Below are positions 55,740-63,950 of a DNA stretch of 64,000 nucleotides, in pieces (positions within the stretch are counted from its first letter, which is position 1; each line of letters starts with the position of its first letter). Under the pieces are notes generated by a model, which saw only the letters and a list, made by a program, of their open reading frames with translations, had not been told where the DNA came from and made no database searches. Source of the stretch: Streptomyces flaveolus (GTDB lineage: Bacteria; Actinomycetota; Actinomycetes; Streptomycetales; Streptomycetaceae); NCBI RefSeq assembly GCF_014648815.1, contig NZ_BMRV01000008.1, forward strand, positions 186,001 to 250,000, read 5' to 3'. Made by a program: the position numbers and the translations under genes.

Positions 55740-57920
55740 TCAGCGGCCGTCGGTGAAGACCTCCCCCTTCTCCGCCTTCTCCACGAGCAGCGCGGGGGGC
55801 GTGAACCGGTCGCCGTAGCGCTCGGCCAGCTCGCGCGCGCGGGCCACGAAGCCGGGCAGGCCTCCCTCGTAGCCGTTGATGTACTGGAGGACGCCACCGG
55901 TCCAGCCGGGGAAGCCGATGCCGAAGATGGAGCCGATGTTGGCGTCCGCGACGGAGGTGAGCACGCCCTCCTCCAGGAGGCGGACGGTGTCCAGCGCCTC
56001 GGAGAACAGCATCCGCTCCTGCATGTCGCGGAACGGGATCTCGTACCCGGGCTTCGTGAAGTGCTCGCGCAGTCCCGGCCACAGCCCGGCGCGCTTCCCG
56101 TCCTCGCCGTACTCGTAGAACCCGGCACCGCCGCTGCGGCCGGGGCGCTGGAACTCGTCCACCATGCGGTCGATGACGGCCTCGGCGGGGTGCGCGGTCC
56201 AAGTGCCGCCGGACTCCTCCACGGCCCGCTTCGTCTCGTTGCGGATCTTCCGCGGGAGGGTGAGCGTGAGCTCGTCCATCAGGGAGAGCACCTTGGCCGG
56301 GTAGCCGGCCTGGGCCGCCGCCTGCTCGACGGACGCGGGCTCGACGCCCTCGCCGACCATGGCCACGCCCTCGTTGATGAAGTGGCCGATGACCCGCGAG
56401 GTGAAGAAGCCGCGCGAGTCGTTGACGACGATCGGCGTCTTCTTGATCTGCCGGACCAGGTCGAAGGCACGGGCCAGGGCCTCGTCGCCGGTCCGCTCAC
56501 CCTTGATGATCTCCACCAGCGGCATCTTGTCGACCGGCGAGAAGAAGTGCAGACCGATGAAGTCGCCCTGCCGCTCCACGCCCTCGGCCAGCGCCGTGAT
56601 GGGCAGCGTCGAGGTGTTGGAGCAGAGCAGCGCGTCGGGAGCGACGACGTTCTGGATCTCCTGGAACACCTTGTGCTTGAGCGAGGTGTCCTCGAACACC
56701 GCCTCGATCACCGCGTCGCAGCCCGCCAGGTCGGCGGCCTCGGCGGTCGGGGTGATCCGGGCGAGCAGCGCGTCGGCCTTCTCCTGCGTCGTCCGTCCCC
56801 TGGCGACGGCCTTGGCGCACAGCTTCTCGGAGTAGCCCTTGCCCTTGAGCGCCGCCTCCAGCGAGACGTCCTTCAGCACCACGTCGATGCCCGCGCGGGC
56901 ACACGAGTAGGCGATGCCGGCGCCCATCATCCCGGCGCCCAGGACGGCGACCCTGCGGACCTGGCGCGGCTCGATGTTCTTCGGGCGGTTGGCGCCGGAG
57001 TTGACCGCCTGGAGGTCGAAGAAGAACGCCTGGATCATGTTCTTCGCGGTCTGACCGGCGGCCAGCTCGACGAAGTAGCGGGCCTCGATGACCTGGGCGG
57101 TCTCGAAGTCGACCTGGGAGCCCTCGACGGCGGCGGCCATGATGTTGCGCGGCGCCGGGTAGGGGGCGCCGTTCGTCTGCTTGCGCAGGTTGGCCGGGAA
57201 GGCGGGCAGGTTGGCGGCGAACTTCGGGTGGGCGGGGGTGCCGCCGGGGATGCGGTAGCCGGGCCTGTCCCAGGGCTGGGTCGACTCCGGGTGGGCGTCG
57301 ATGAAGGCGCGGGCCTTGGCGAGCATGTCCTCGCGGCTGTCGGCGACCTCGTCGACCAGGCCGTTCTCCAGGGCGCGGCGCGGGGTGTACTGGGTGCCTT
57401 GGAGGAGGACCTTCAGCAGCGCGTCGGTGATGCCCAGCATCCGGACGGTGCGGACGACGCCGCCGCCTCCGGGGAGCAGGCCGAGGGTGACCTCGGGGCA
57501 GCCGATCTTGGAGCCGGGCGCGTCGAGGGCGACGCGGTGGTGGCAGGCGAGGGCGATCTCGTAACCGCCGCCGAGGGCCGCGCCGTTCATCGCGGCGACG
57601 ACGGGCTTGCCGAGGGTCTCGATGCGGCGCAGGTCGCGCTTGATCGCCATGCCGCCGTCGAAGAGGTCCTGCGCGGTCTCCGGGGTGACGCGGATCAGGT
57701 CGCGCAGGTCGCCGCCGGCGAAGAAGGTCTTCTTGGCGGAGGTGACGATGACGCCGCGGATCGCGTCCTTCTCGGCCTCCAGACGGTCGGTGACGGCCGC
57801 GAGGGACGCGCGGAACGCCTGGTTCATGGTGTTCGCAGACTGGTCGGGGTCGTCGATGACGAGGGTGACGACGCCGGTGTCGTCCTGCTCCCAGCGGATG
57901 GTGGTGGACTCGGTGGTCAT
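55740..57920 (-). CDS. fadB: FadB-like enoyl-CoA hydratase/3-hydroxyacyl-CoA dehydrogenase
   Basis: A 726-residue bifunctional beta-oxidation enzyme. The N-terminal crotonase domain keeps both catalytic Glu (LGGGYEIALAC and GCPEVTLGLLPGGGG). The dehydrogenase part begins at VAVLGAGMMGAGIAYSCARA near residue 325 and has SNTSTLPI and the catalytic His in GLHFFSPVDKMPLVEII. The C-terminal domain carries RSGGAGFYEYG. ATG start. It follows the thiolase gene by 34 bases on the same strand, together forming the last three steps of beta-oxidation. Confidence 0.96.
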   Translation of the reverse strand: MTTESTTIRWEQDDTGVVTLVIDDPDQSANTMNQAFRASLAAVTDRLEAEKDAIRGVIVTSAKKTFFAGGDLRDLIRVTPETAQDLFDGGMAIKRDLRRIETLGKPVVAAMNGAALGGGYEIALACHHRVALDAPGSKIGCPEVTLGLLPGGGGVVRTVRMLGITDALLKVLLQGTQYTPRRALENGLVDEVADSREDMLAKARAFIDAHPESTQPWDRPGYRIPGGTPAHPKFAANLPAFPANLRKQTNGAPYPAPRNIMAAAVEGSQVDFETAQVIEARYFVELAAGQTAKNMIQAFFFDLQAVNSGANRPKNIEPRQVRRVAVLGAGMMGAGIAYSCARAGIDVVLKDVSLEAALKGKGYSEKLCAKAVARGRTTQEKADALLARITPTAEAADLAGCDAVIEAVFEDTSLKHKVFQEIQNVVAPDALLCSNTSTLPITALAEGVERQGDFIGLHFFSPVDKMPLVEIIKGERTGDEALARAFDLVRQIKKTPIVVNDSRGFFTSRVIGHFINEGVAMVGEGVEPASVEQAAAQAGYPAKVLSLMDELTLTLPRKIRNETKRAVEESGGTWTAHPAEAVIDRMVDEFQRPGRSGGAGFYEYGEDGKRAGLWPGLREHFTKPGYEIPFRDMQERMLFSEALDTVRLLEEGVLTSVADANIGSIFGIGFPGWTGGVLQYINGYEGGLPGFVARARELAERYGDRFTPPALLVEKAEKGEVFTDGR

Positions 57921-57954
57921 GAGGAGGTGCTCCAGGTGATCCGTCGGGAGGGGG

Positions 57955-59169
57955 TCAGATGCGCTCGACGATGGTGGCGATGCCCATGCCGCCGCCCACG
58001 CACAGGGTGGCGAGGCCGTACCGCTTGTCCTGGCGCTCGAGTTCGTCGACGAGCGTGCCGAGGATGATGGCGCCGGTGGCGCCGAGCGGGTGACCGAGGG
58101 CGATGGCGCCGCCGTTGACGTTGACCTTGTCCAGGGACAGTCCCATGTCCTTGACGAAGCGCAGGACGACCGCCGCGAACGCCTCGTTGATCTCGACGAG
58201 GTCGATGTCGTCGATGGTCAGCCCGGCCTTGGCGAGGGCCTTGCGGGTGGCGGGGGCGGGTCCGGTGAGCATGATGGTGGGCTCGGAACCGGACACGGCG
58301 GCGGAGACGATCCGCGCGCGCGGGGTGAGCCCGTAGCGGTCGCCGACCTCCTTGGAGCCGATGGCGACGAGGGAGGCGCCGTCCACGATGCCGGAGGAGT
58401 TGCCCGCGTGGTGGACGTGGTCGATCTTCTCCACCCAGTGGTACTTCTGCAGCGCCACGGCGTCGAAGCCGCCGAGTTCGCCGATGTCGGCGAAGGAGGG
58501 CTTGAGCTTTCCGAGGGAGTCCGCGGTGGTGCCGGGGCGCAGGTGCTCGTCGTGGTCGAGGACGGTGAGGCCGGCGCGGTCCTTCACCGGCACGACGGAC
58601 CGCTCGAAGCGGCCCTCCTTCCACGCCGTGGCCGCCCGCTCCTGGGAGAGGGCCGCGTACTCGTCGACGTCGCGGCGGGAGAAGCCCTCGATGGTGGCGA
58701 TCAGGTCGGCGCCGATGCCCTGGGGGACGAAGTTGGTGGCGAGGTTGGTCATCGGGTCGTTGAACCAGGCGCCGCCGTCCGAGGCCATCGGCACCCGGGA
58801 CATGGACTCGACGCCGCCCGCGAGGACCAGGTCCTCCCAGCCGGAACGGACCTTCATGGCCGCCATGTTGATGGCCTCCAGACCGGAGGCACAGAAGCGG
58901 TTCTCCTGGACGCCGGCCACGGTGTCGGGGAGTCCGGCGGCGATGGCGGCGATGCGGGCGATGTCGGAGCCCTGGTCGCCGACCGGTCCGACGACGCCGA
59001 GGACGATGTCGTCGACGGCGGCCGGGTCGAGGCCCGGGAACCGGGCGCGGATCTCGTGGATGAGGCCGACGACCAGGTCGACGGGCTTCGTGCCGTGCAG
59101 GGCGCCGTTCGCCTTGCCGCGTCCGCGCGGGGTGCGGATCGCGTCGTACACGTACGCTTCGGTGGTCAC
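57955..59169 (-). CDS. fadA: Acetyl-CoA acyltransferase (thiolase, FadA-type)
   Basis: A 404-residue thiolase cleaving 3-ketoacyl-CoA with CoA. The nucleophilic Cys is in QENRFCASGLEAINMAA, the His in GGAIALGHPLGATGA, and the second Cys in ATLCVGGGMGIA. GTG start at 59169 with AAAGG 7 bases upstream. It lies between the CoA transferase (11 bases) and fadB, the middle of a three-gene operon. Confidence 0.96.
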   Translation of the reverse strand: MTTEAYVYDAIRTPRGRGKANGALHGTKPVDLVVGLIHEIRARFPGLDPAAVDDIVLGVVGPVGDQGSDIARIAAIAAGLPDTVAGVQENRFCASGLEAINMAAMKVRSGWEDLVLAGGVESMSRVPMASDGGAWFNDPMTNLATNFVPQGIGADLIATIEGFSRRDVDEYAALSQERAATAWKEGRFERSVVPVKDRAGLTVLDHDEHLRPGTTADSLGKLKPSFADIGELGGFDAVALQKYHWVEKIDHVHHAGNSSGIVDGASLVAIGSKEVGDRYGLTPRARIVSAAVSGSEPTIMLTGPAPATRKALAKAGLTIDDIDLVEINEAFAAVVLRFVKDMGLSLDKVNVNGGAIALGHPLGATGAIILGTLVDELERQDKRYGLATLCVGGGMGIATIVERI

Positions 59170-59180
59170 TGGCAGGCCTT

Positions 59181-60335
59181 TCACTGAGGGTTCTTCGCAG
59201 GGCTGTTCGGCTGAGGGGTACGGGGCAGGTCCCAGTCGCGGGCGACGGCCTCCGCGTCGGCGCCCGGCCGGGCGGGGCCGGTGCGGACGGCGGTGGGGGT
59301 CGCCGAGAAGCGGGGCGCGGGGGCCGGCTGGGTGATGCCGCCGTGGTCGGTGAAGGTGCCGCGGGCGGCGAGGTGCGGGTGGTGCGGGGCCTCGCGCAGC
59401 GACAGGACGGGGGCCACACAGGCGTCGGAGTCCGTGAAGAGGGCCGTCCACTCGTCCCGGGTGCGGGCCTTGAAGCGGGTGGCGATCGCCTCGCGCAGCT
59501 CGCCCCAGCGGGCCATGTCCTCGCGGGCGGGCACCTCGCCCGGGACGCCGAGGCGCTCCATGAACTCGGCGTAGAACTGCGGCTCCAGGGCGCCGACCGC
59601 CATGTACCGGCCGTCGGCCGTCTCGTAGGTGCCGTAGAAGGGGGCGCCGCCGTCGAAGAGGTTGGTGCCGCGTCGGTCCTGCCAGGCGCCGGCGCCGAGC
59701 ATGCCGTGGATCATCGCCGAGAGGTGGGCGGCGCCGTCCACGATGGCGGCGTCGACGACCTGGCCGGTGCCGGTGGCGCGGGCGTGGTGCAGGGCGGCGA
59801 GGATGCCGACGACCAGGTAGAGGGAGCCGCCCGCGTAGTCGCCGAGCAGGTTGGCCGGGACGGCCGGCGGCCCGTCGGGGGCGCCGATCATGCCGAGGGT
59901 GCCGGTGAGCGCGATGTACCCGACGTCGTGGCCGGCGCGCTGGGCGAGGGGGCCGTCCTGGCCCCAGCCGGTCATGCGGCCGTAGACGAGGCGGGGGTTG
60001 CGGGCGTGGCAGGGCTCCGGGCCGATGCCGAGTCGCTCGGCGACGCCGGGGCGGTAGCCCTCGATCAGGACGTCGGTGCGTTCGGCGAGGTCGAGGACGC
60101 GGGCCGGGCCGTCGGGCGACTTGAGGTCGACGATCACCGAGCGCTTGTTGCGGTTGGTGACGTCGAGGGCGGGGTCGATCGCGAGGCCGGGGCCGCCGGG
60201 CCGGTCGACGCGGACGACGTCGGCGCCGAGGTCGGCCAGGAGCATGGCGGCGAAGGGCCCGGGGCCGATCGCGGCCAGTTCGACCACGCGCACGCCGCTG
60301 AGCGGGCCGTCACCCGGCGTCTTCGCCTCTGTCAT
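59181..60335 (-). CDS. CaiB/BaiF-family CoA transferase (alpha-methylacyl-CoA racemase-like)
   Basis: A 384-residue class III CoA-transferase-fold protein. SGVRVVELAAIGPGPFAAML and DLGADVVRVDRPGG open the protein. FGTYETADGRYMAVGALEP is present as FYGTYETADGRYMAVGALEP. The catalytic region GHDVGYIALTGTLGMIG with its Asp and His fits alpha-methylacyl-CoA racemase, which prepares branched acyl-CoAs for beta-oxidation. ATG with GGGGG upstream. First gene of the operon with fadA and fadB. Confidence 0.92.
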   Translation of the reverse strand: MTEAKTPGDGPLSGVRVVELAAIGPGPFAAMLLADLGADVVRVDRPGGPGLAIDPALDVTNRNKRSVIVDLKSPDGPARVLDLAERTDVLIEGYRPGVAERLGIGPEPCHARNPRLVYGRMTGWGQDGPLAQRAGHDVGYIALTGTLGMIGAPDGPPAVPANLLGDYAGGSLYLVVGILAALHHARATGTGQVVDAAIVDGAAHLSAMIHGMLGAGAWQDRRGTNLFDGGAPFYGTYETADGRYMAVGALEPQFYAEFMERLGVPGEVPAREDMARWGELREAIATRFKARTRDEWTALFTDSDACVAPVLSLREAPHHPHLAARGTFTDHGGITQPAPAPRFSATPTAVRTGPARPGADAEAVARDWDLPRTPQPNSPAKNPQ

Positions 60336-60383
60336 CGAGCCCCCAGCTCTGTGACACTACTGATGTAACACCAGCGATGCTAA

Positions 60384-60393
60384 GAACGTGTTC
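60384..60393. promoter_or_regulatory. GAACGTGTTC operator-like dyad upstream of the CoA transferase
   Basis: AAC-GT-GTT within AAGAACGTGTTCCA is close to the TNNAACNNGTTNNA site of KstR-type TetR repressors, which control sterol and branched-lipid breakdown in actinobacteria. It lies 49 bases before the CoA transferase start. The first T of the consensus is absent, so the match is only suggestive. Confidence 0.35.
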
Positions 60394-60417
60394 CACTCGG
60401 CACAAGACCTGACGAGC

Positions 60418-60425
60418 AAGCGCTT
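60418..60425. promoter_or_regulatory. AAGCGCTT palindrome in the same divergent region
   Basis: Within GAGCAAGCGCTTAGCC lies an 8-bp perfect palindrome of the kind bound by TetR repressors of acyl-CoA metabolism. It sits between the divergent CoA transferase and the saccharopine-dehydrogenase-like gene. Confidence 0.35.
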
Positions 60426-60574
60426 AGCCAATTATGGGGCAGGCTCGTCGCCGGGCTCGGCACTCCTCACGCTAGCCTCAGCCACCGGCGACGGCGCGTG
60501 CTGTGGGCCCAGGGGTTGCCGACGCGGCCGCCGAGGGGCGCCGACGGGACGCCGAACGGTGGCGAAGGAGTGTC

Positions 60575-61753
60575 ATGAGCAGGCTGAACAGGACGGACCG
60601 GCCGTACGACATCGTGCTCTTCGGGGCGACGGGTTTCGTCGGCGCGCTCACCGCGGAGTACCTCGCCGCGCACGCGCCCGAGGGACTGCGCTGGGCGATC
60701 GCCGGCCGCGACGAGGTGAAGCTGCGGCGGCTCGCCGGGCGGCTGCCCGGCGGTACCGAGGTCGGCATGCTGCGGGCGGACGTGTCCGACCCGGCCTCCC
60801 TGCGGGCGCTCGCCGAGCAGGCGCGCGTGGTCGCCTCGACGGTGGGCCCGTACGTCCAGTACGGCGAGGGACTCGTCGCCGCCTGCGCGGACACCGGCGC
60901 GGACTACCTGGACCTGACGGGCGAGCCCGAGTTCGTGGACCTCATGTACGTGCGGCACGACGCCCGCGCGCGGGAGACCGGTGCGCGGCTGGTGCACGCG
61001 TGCGGCTTCGACTCCGTACCGCACGACCTGGGCGTGTACTTCACGGTGCGGCAGCTGCCGGAGGGCGTGCCGCTGACCGTGGACGGTTTCGTGACCGCCG
61101 ACGCCACCTTCTCCGGCGGGACGTTCGCCTCCGCGCTCGGCCAGTTCGCGCGCGGCCGGCAGATGCAGGCCGCGGCGCGGGAGCGGCGCCGGCACGAACC
61201 GCGGCTGGTGGGCCGCCGGGCGGTGACCCCGACGGGCGCGCCGCGGTACGCCGGGGAGGTGGGGGCCTGGGCGCTGCCGCTGCCGACGGTCGATCCGCAG
61301 ATCGTGCGGCGTTCCGCCAAGGCGCTCGACCGGTACGGTCCCGACTTCCGCTACCGGCACTACGCGGCCGTCCGGCATCTGCCCGTCGCGGTGGGCGGGG
61401 TGGCGGCGGTGGGCGCGCTGGTGGCGGCGGCGCAGGTTCCGCCGGTACGGCGCCGGCTGTCCGGCCTGCTCGAGCCCGGTGACGGGCCGAGCCCCCAGAA
61501 GCGTGCCAGGAGCTGGTTCCGGGTCCGCTTCGTGGGCGAGGGCGGTGGCCGGCGGGTGTTCACCGAGGTCGCGGGAGGTGATCCCGGGTACGACGAGACG
61601 GCGAAGATGTTCGCCGAGGCGGCGCTGTCCCTCGCCGTCGACGACCTGCCGCAGACCGCCGGCCAGGTCACGACGGCGGTGGCGATGGGCGACGCGCTCA
61701 CCGAGCGCCTGCGGGCGGCGGGCATCACCTTCCGAGTGGCCGCCACCCGCTGA
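60575..61753 (+). CDS. Saccharopine dehydrogenase-family protein (trans-acting enoyl reductase-like)
   Basis: A 392-residue NAD(P)-binding protein. The Rossmann motif is IVLFGATGFVGALTAEYLAA, followed by STVGPYVQYGEGLVAACADT and YLDLTGEPEFVD. ACGFDSVPHDLGVYF comes next, typical of the mycobacterial trans-acting enoyl reductase group involved in lipid (phthiocerol-type) synthesis. A hydrophobic segment near residue 280 (LPVAVGGVAAVGALVAAAQV) may anchor it. ATG with GAAGGAG four bases upstream. Divergent from the beta-oxidation operon, so a lipid-related role is plausible. Confidence 0.9.
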   Translation: MSRLNRTDRPYDIVLFGATGFVGALTAEYLAAHAPEGLRWAIAGRDEVKLRRLAGRLPGGTEVGMLRADVSDPASLRALAEQARVVASTVGPYVQYGEGLVAACADTGADYLDLTGEPEFVDLMYVRHDARARETGARLVHACGFDSVPHDLGVYFTVRQLPEGVPLTVDGFVTADATFSGGTFASALGQFARGRQMQAAARERRRHEPRLVGRRAVTPTGAPRYAGEVGAWALPLPTVDPQIVRRSAKALDRYGPDFRYRHYAAVRHLPVAVGGVAAVGALVAAAQVPPVRRRLSGLLEPGDGPSPQKRARSWFRVRFVGEGGGRRVFTEVAGGDPGYDETAKMFAEAALSLAVDDLPQTAGQVTTAVAMGDALTERLRAAGITFRVAATR

Positions 61754-61779
61754 CGCCCGAACCCCGGTCCCGGCAGTGC

Positions 61780-62122
61780 CTCGGCCCGCCGGGGCCGGTC
61801 GTCGGGCTCGGCTGCCGCCTCGGCCCGCCGGGGCTGCCCGCCGTATCAGCCCCGCCGACTCCGGTCGCCGGGACCCGCTGCCCTCTCAGCCCCGCCGGGG
61901 TCCGGTCGCCGGGCTCGGCAGCCGCCTCGGCCCGCCGCGTCCGGTCGCCGGGTCAGCCCCGCCGGGACCGGTCGCCGGAGCCCGCTGCCATCTCGACCCC
62001 GCCGAGGTCCGGCTGCCCTCCCAGCCCCGCGAGGTCCGGTCGCCGGGCTCGGGAGCCGTCCCGCCGGGGCCGGTCGCCGGCTCAGCCCTGCCGGGACCGG
62101 TCGCCGGGGCCGGTCGTCTCGG
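61780..62122. repeat. Degenerate GC-rich tandem repeat array
   Basis: About ten imperfect copies of a unit of roughly 25-40 bases built on CAGCCCCGCCGGGRTCCGG followed by TCGCCGGG, often with a CTCGGCAGCCGCCTCGGC spacer. They fill the 387-base gap between the reductase and the small membrane protein. No plausible protein or family is visible on either strand, and the copies differ in length so frames do not continue. Confidence 0.75.
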
Positions 62123-62140
62123 AGGCCGGTTCGGAGCGGT

Positions 62141-62287
62141 CTACCCCGACCACCCGGCGATCGTGTAGATCATGCCGCCGATCCAGGCCGCCCCGGCCGT
62201 CACGGCGAGCGCCAGCCCCGCGGTCACCGCCCGTTCGGTGAGCCGGGGCGGGTGGGCGGAGGGCTCGGGGGTGCGGTGTGTCGTCAT
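62141..62287 (-). CDS. Small membrane protein, 48 residues
   Basis: ATG at 62287. A polar N-terminus (MTTHRTPEPSAHPPRLTER) leads into one or two closely spaced hydrophobic stretches (AVTAGLALAVTAGAAWIGGM then IYTIAGWSG). Its composition and third-position bias fit a real gene, and small proteins of this layout are common in Streptomyces. Function unknown; no operon partner. Confidence 0.6.
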   Translation of the reverse strand: MTTHRTPEPSAHPPRLTERAVTAGLALAVTAGAAWIGGMIYTIAGWSG

Positions 62288-62358
62288 GCGCTCAGCCTGC
62301 CGCCCCCCACTGACAACGCACATCCGTACGGATACTCAGGCGTGTCTGCAGACAGGCG

Positions 62359-63060
62359 TCACTCCGCGCGGACGGCGTCCCGCAGGGCCGCGCGGCACAG
62401 GGCGTCCGCCCTGCGGGTCGTCTCCGGCAGACGGTAGGCGGGGGTCAGCGCCAGCGTGTGCGCGCAGGCGTTGTCCAGGCTCACGCGATGGCCGACCGAG
62501 ACGAAGACCGGCTTGACCCCGTCACGGGTCCGCAGCGCGCGCCCGACCTCCTCGGTCCCGGCGAGCAACGGGGCCGCGCTGCCGCGCCGTGCGCCCGGGT
62601 CGTCGTGGGTGAAGGCGAACGGGTTCTTGGCGACGCCGATCGAAGGCAGTCCGGTGAGCACGCCCAGGTGGCTGGCGAGGCCGAAGCGGCGCGGGTGGGC
62701 CAGCCCGTAGCCGTCGCAGACGACCAGGCCGGGCGGGCAGGGCAACGCGTCAAGGGCGGCGAGGACGGTGGGGATCTCCCGGAAGGCGAGCAGGCCGGGC
62801 ACGTAGGGGAAGGAGATCCGCCCGACGGCGGTGACCTCCGCGACCACCGCCAGGGTCGCCGCGTCGAGGACGACGGCGGCCGCCGCGACGACGTCCCGTT
62901 CGTCGTCGTAGGCGACGTCCACCCCGGTCACGCGACCCGTTCCGGGAGGCGGTCCCGGCTCGTCGAGCACCACGCGGGCCCGCAGTTCGTCCTGGACGGC
63001 GCGGGCCTCTTCCTCGGTCCCCGGCCAGTCGGCGGGGGTCTGCGCGGTCACGGTCGTCAT
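62359..63060 (-). CDS. nfi: Endonuclease V (deoxyinosine 3' endonuclease)
   Basis: A 233-residue DNA/RNA repair nuclease that cuts one base 3' of inosine. Catalytic acidic residues are visible in VTGVDVAYDD, LAFREIPTV and VVCDGYGLAHPRRFG. PYVPGLLAFRE corresponds to the strand-separating PYIP wedge, and GVAKNPF follows. ATG at 63060, 10 bases after a TAGGCT -10 element. Divergent from the YciI gene. Confidence 0.95.
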   Translation of the reverse strand: MTTVTAQTPADWPGTEEEARAVQDELRARVVLDEPGPPPGTGRVTGVDVAYDDERDVVAAAAVVLDAATLAVVAEVTAVGRISFPYVPGLLAFREIPTVLAALDALPCPPGLVVCDGYGLAHPRRFGLASHLGVLTGLPSIGVAKNPFAFTHDDPGARRGSAAPLLAGTEEVGRALRTRDGVKPVFVSVGHRVSLDNACAHTLALTPAYRLPETTRRADALCRAALRDAVRAE

Positions 63061-63070
63061 GGTGGCCGCA

Positions 63071-63096
63071 AGCCTACGGGACCGCCGGAGTAGGCT
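63071..63096. promoter_or_regulatory. Mirrored -10 elements of the nfi-yciI divergent pair
   Basis: AGCCTAC (63071-63077) and GTAGGCT (63090-63096) are inverted copies 12 bases apart. Each contains TAGGCT, a -10 element: rightward 7 bases before the YciI ATG, leftward 10 bases before the endonuclease V ATG. The two promoters overlap face to face and cannot both be occupied at once. Confidence 0.6.
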
Positions 63097-63103
63097 CGCG
63101 ATC

Positions 63104-63400
63104 ATGTTCGTACTGGAGCTGTCCTACACCGCCCCGCTCGAAGCCGTCGACGCCGTGCTGCCGGACCATGTGGTGTGGCTCGAATCCCTGTACGAGCAGG
63201 GCGTGTTCCTCGCGTCCGGGCGCAAGGAACCCCGCGACGGCGGAGTGATCATCGCCGTCGCGGAGAACCGGGCGCGGATCGAGGAGATCACCGCGGGCGA
63301 CCCCTTCGTCGAGGCGGGCGTGTGCGCGTACCGCATCACCGAGTTCATCGCCACGAAGACGGCCCCGGCGCTGGAGCGGTACCGGGAGACGCTCGGCTAG
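63104..63400 (+). CDS. YciI-family protein, leaderless
   Basis: A 98-residue single-domain protein of the YciI/YCII superfamily (dimeric alpha-beta barrel, related to ferredoxin-like enzymes). VWLESLYEQGVFLASGRKEP and GGVIIAVAENRARIEEITAG, followed by DPFVEAGVCAYRITEF, form the family core, with the conserved Asp-Pro-Phe. Possible hydrolase or dehydrochlorinase-like activity, not assigned. ATG 7 bases after TAGGCT. Confidence 0.88.
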   Translation: MFVLELSYTAPLEAVDAVLPDHVVWLESLYEQGVFLASGRKEPRDGGVIIAVAENRARIEEITAGDPFVEAGVCAYRITEFIATKTAPALERYRETLG

Positions 63401-63426
63401 GGCCGGTGCGGCTCACTTGCCGAGCG
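63390..63426. terminator. Hairpin spanning two convergent stops
   Basis: CGCTCGGC (63390-63397) pairs with GCCGAGCG (63419-63426), enclosing the stops of the YciI gene and the Rho-N-like gene. A bidirectional terminator built into the coding ends. Confidence 0.6.
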
Positions 63427-63742
63427 CACGCTGCAGCTCGCCCTTGTTCATGTTCGAACGGCCGCTGATGTCACGGCGCTTGGCCTCCTGGTACAGCTGG
63501 TCGTAGGTGGGGCCCTGGGAGCCCTGCCGCGACCCGGAGCGCTGTCCGCCGCGCTTGCTCGGCGACTTGTCCTGCGTGGACGTACGACTGGCGGTCTTCG
63601 ACTCGCCGGACCGGGCGCGCTCCTTGTTCACCGTCCGGGCCGCGATCTCCTTGGCCCGGCCGGTGCTCTCGCCACGGTCCTCGGCGCTCTCCTTGATGTG
63701 TTCGTACTGCCGCTCCCGCTTGGAGCTCGAACCGCGTGGCAT
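63413..63742 (-). CDS. Small basic protein with Rho-N/SAP-like C-terminus
   Basis: 109 residues. The first 75 are Lys/Arg/Ser/Gln-rich and probably disordered (MPRGSSSKRERQYEHIKESA ...). The last 30 (YDQLYQEAKRRDISGRSNMN then KGELQRALGK) match the helix-extended-loop-helix of Rho termination factor N/SAP-like domains that bind nucleic acids. Similar Streptomyces proteins are often labelled plasmid stabilisation proteins, a name I would not trust. ATG at 63742. Function unknown. Confidence 0.8.
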   Translation of the reverse strand: MPRGSSSKRERQYEHIKESAEDRGESTGRAKEIAARTVNKERARSGESKTASRTSTQDKSPSKRGGQRSGSRQGSQGPTYDQLYQEAKRRDISGRSNMNKGELQRALGK

Positions 63743-63884
63743 GTCCGCTCACTTCCTCTCACGTTCAGCGAACGGATACCCACGTTACGGACAAACACCC
63801 GGCCCCGCGCTCCCGGCGCCTCCTGGCGGAGGGCGCGCGTGGCGCGTCGGCCGCAAGTGCCTTGTGCGGCACCCGAGGAGAGTC

Positions 63885-63950
63885 ATGTCACTCGCGTGCA
63901 TGAAGGCGGTGACAGAGGTCACTCGCACACCGTGTGCACGGATCGGCTGA
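63885..63950 (+). CDS. Possible 21-residue leader or small frame near window end
   Basis: ATG at 63885 is preceded by GAGGAGAG with 2-3 bases spacing and opens MSLACMKAVTEVTRTPCARI, ending with Gly and TGA. The good ribosome site and two Cys fit a leader peptide for a gene beyond the window. The remainder of 63743-64000 shows no other gene. Confidence 0.25.
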   Translation: MSLACMKAVTEVTRTPCARIG

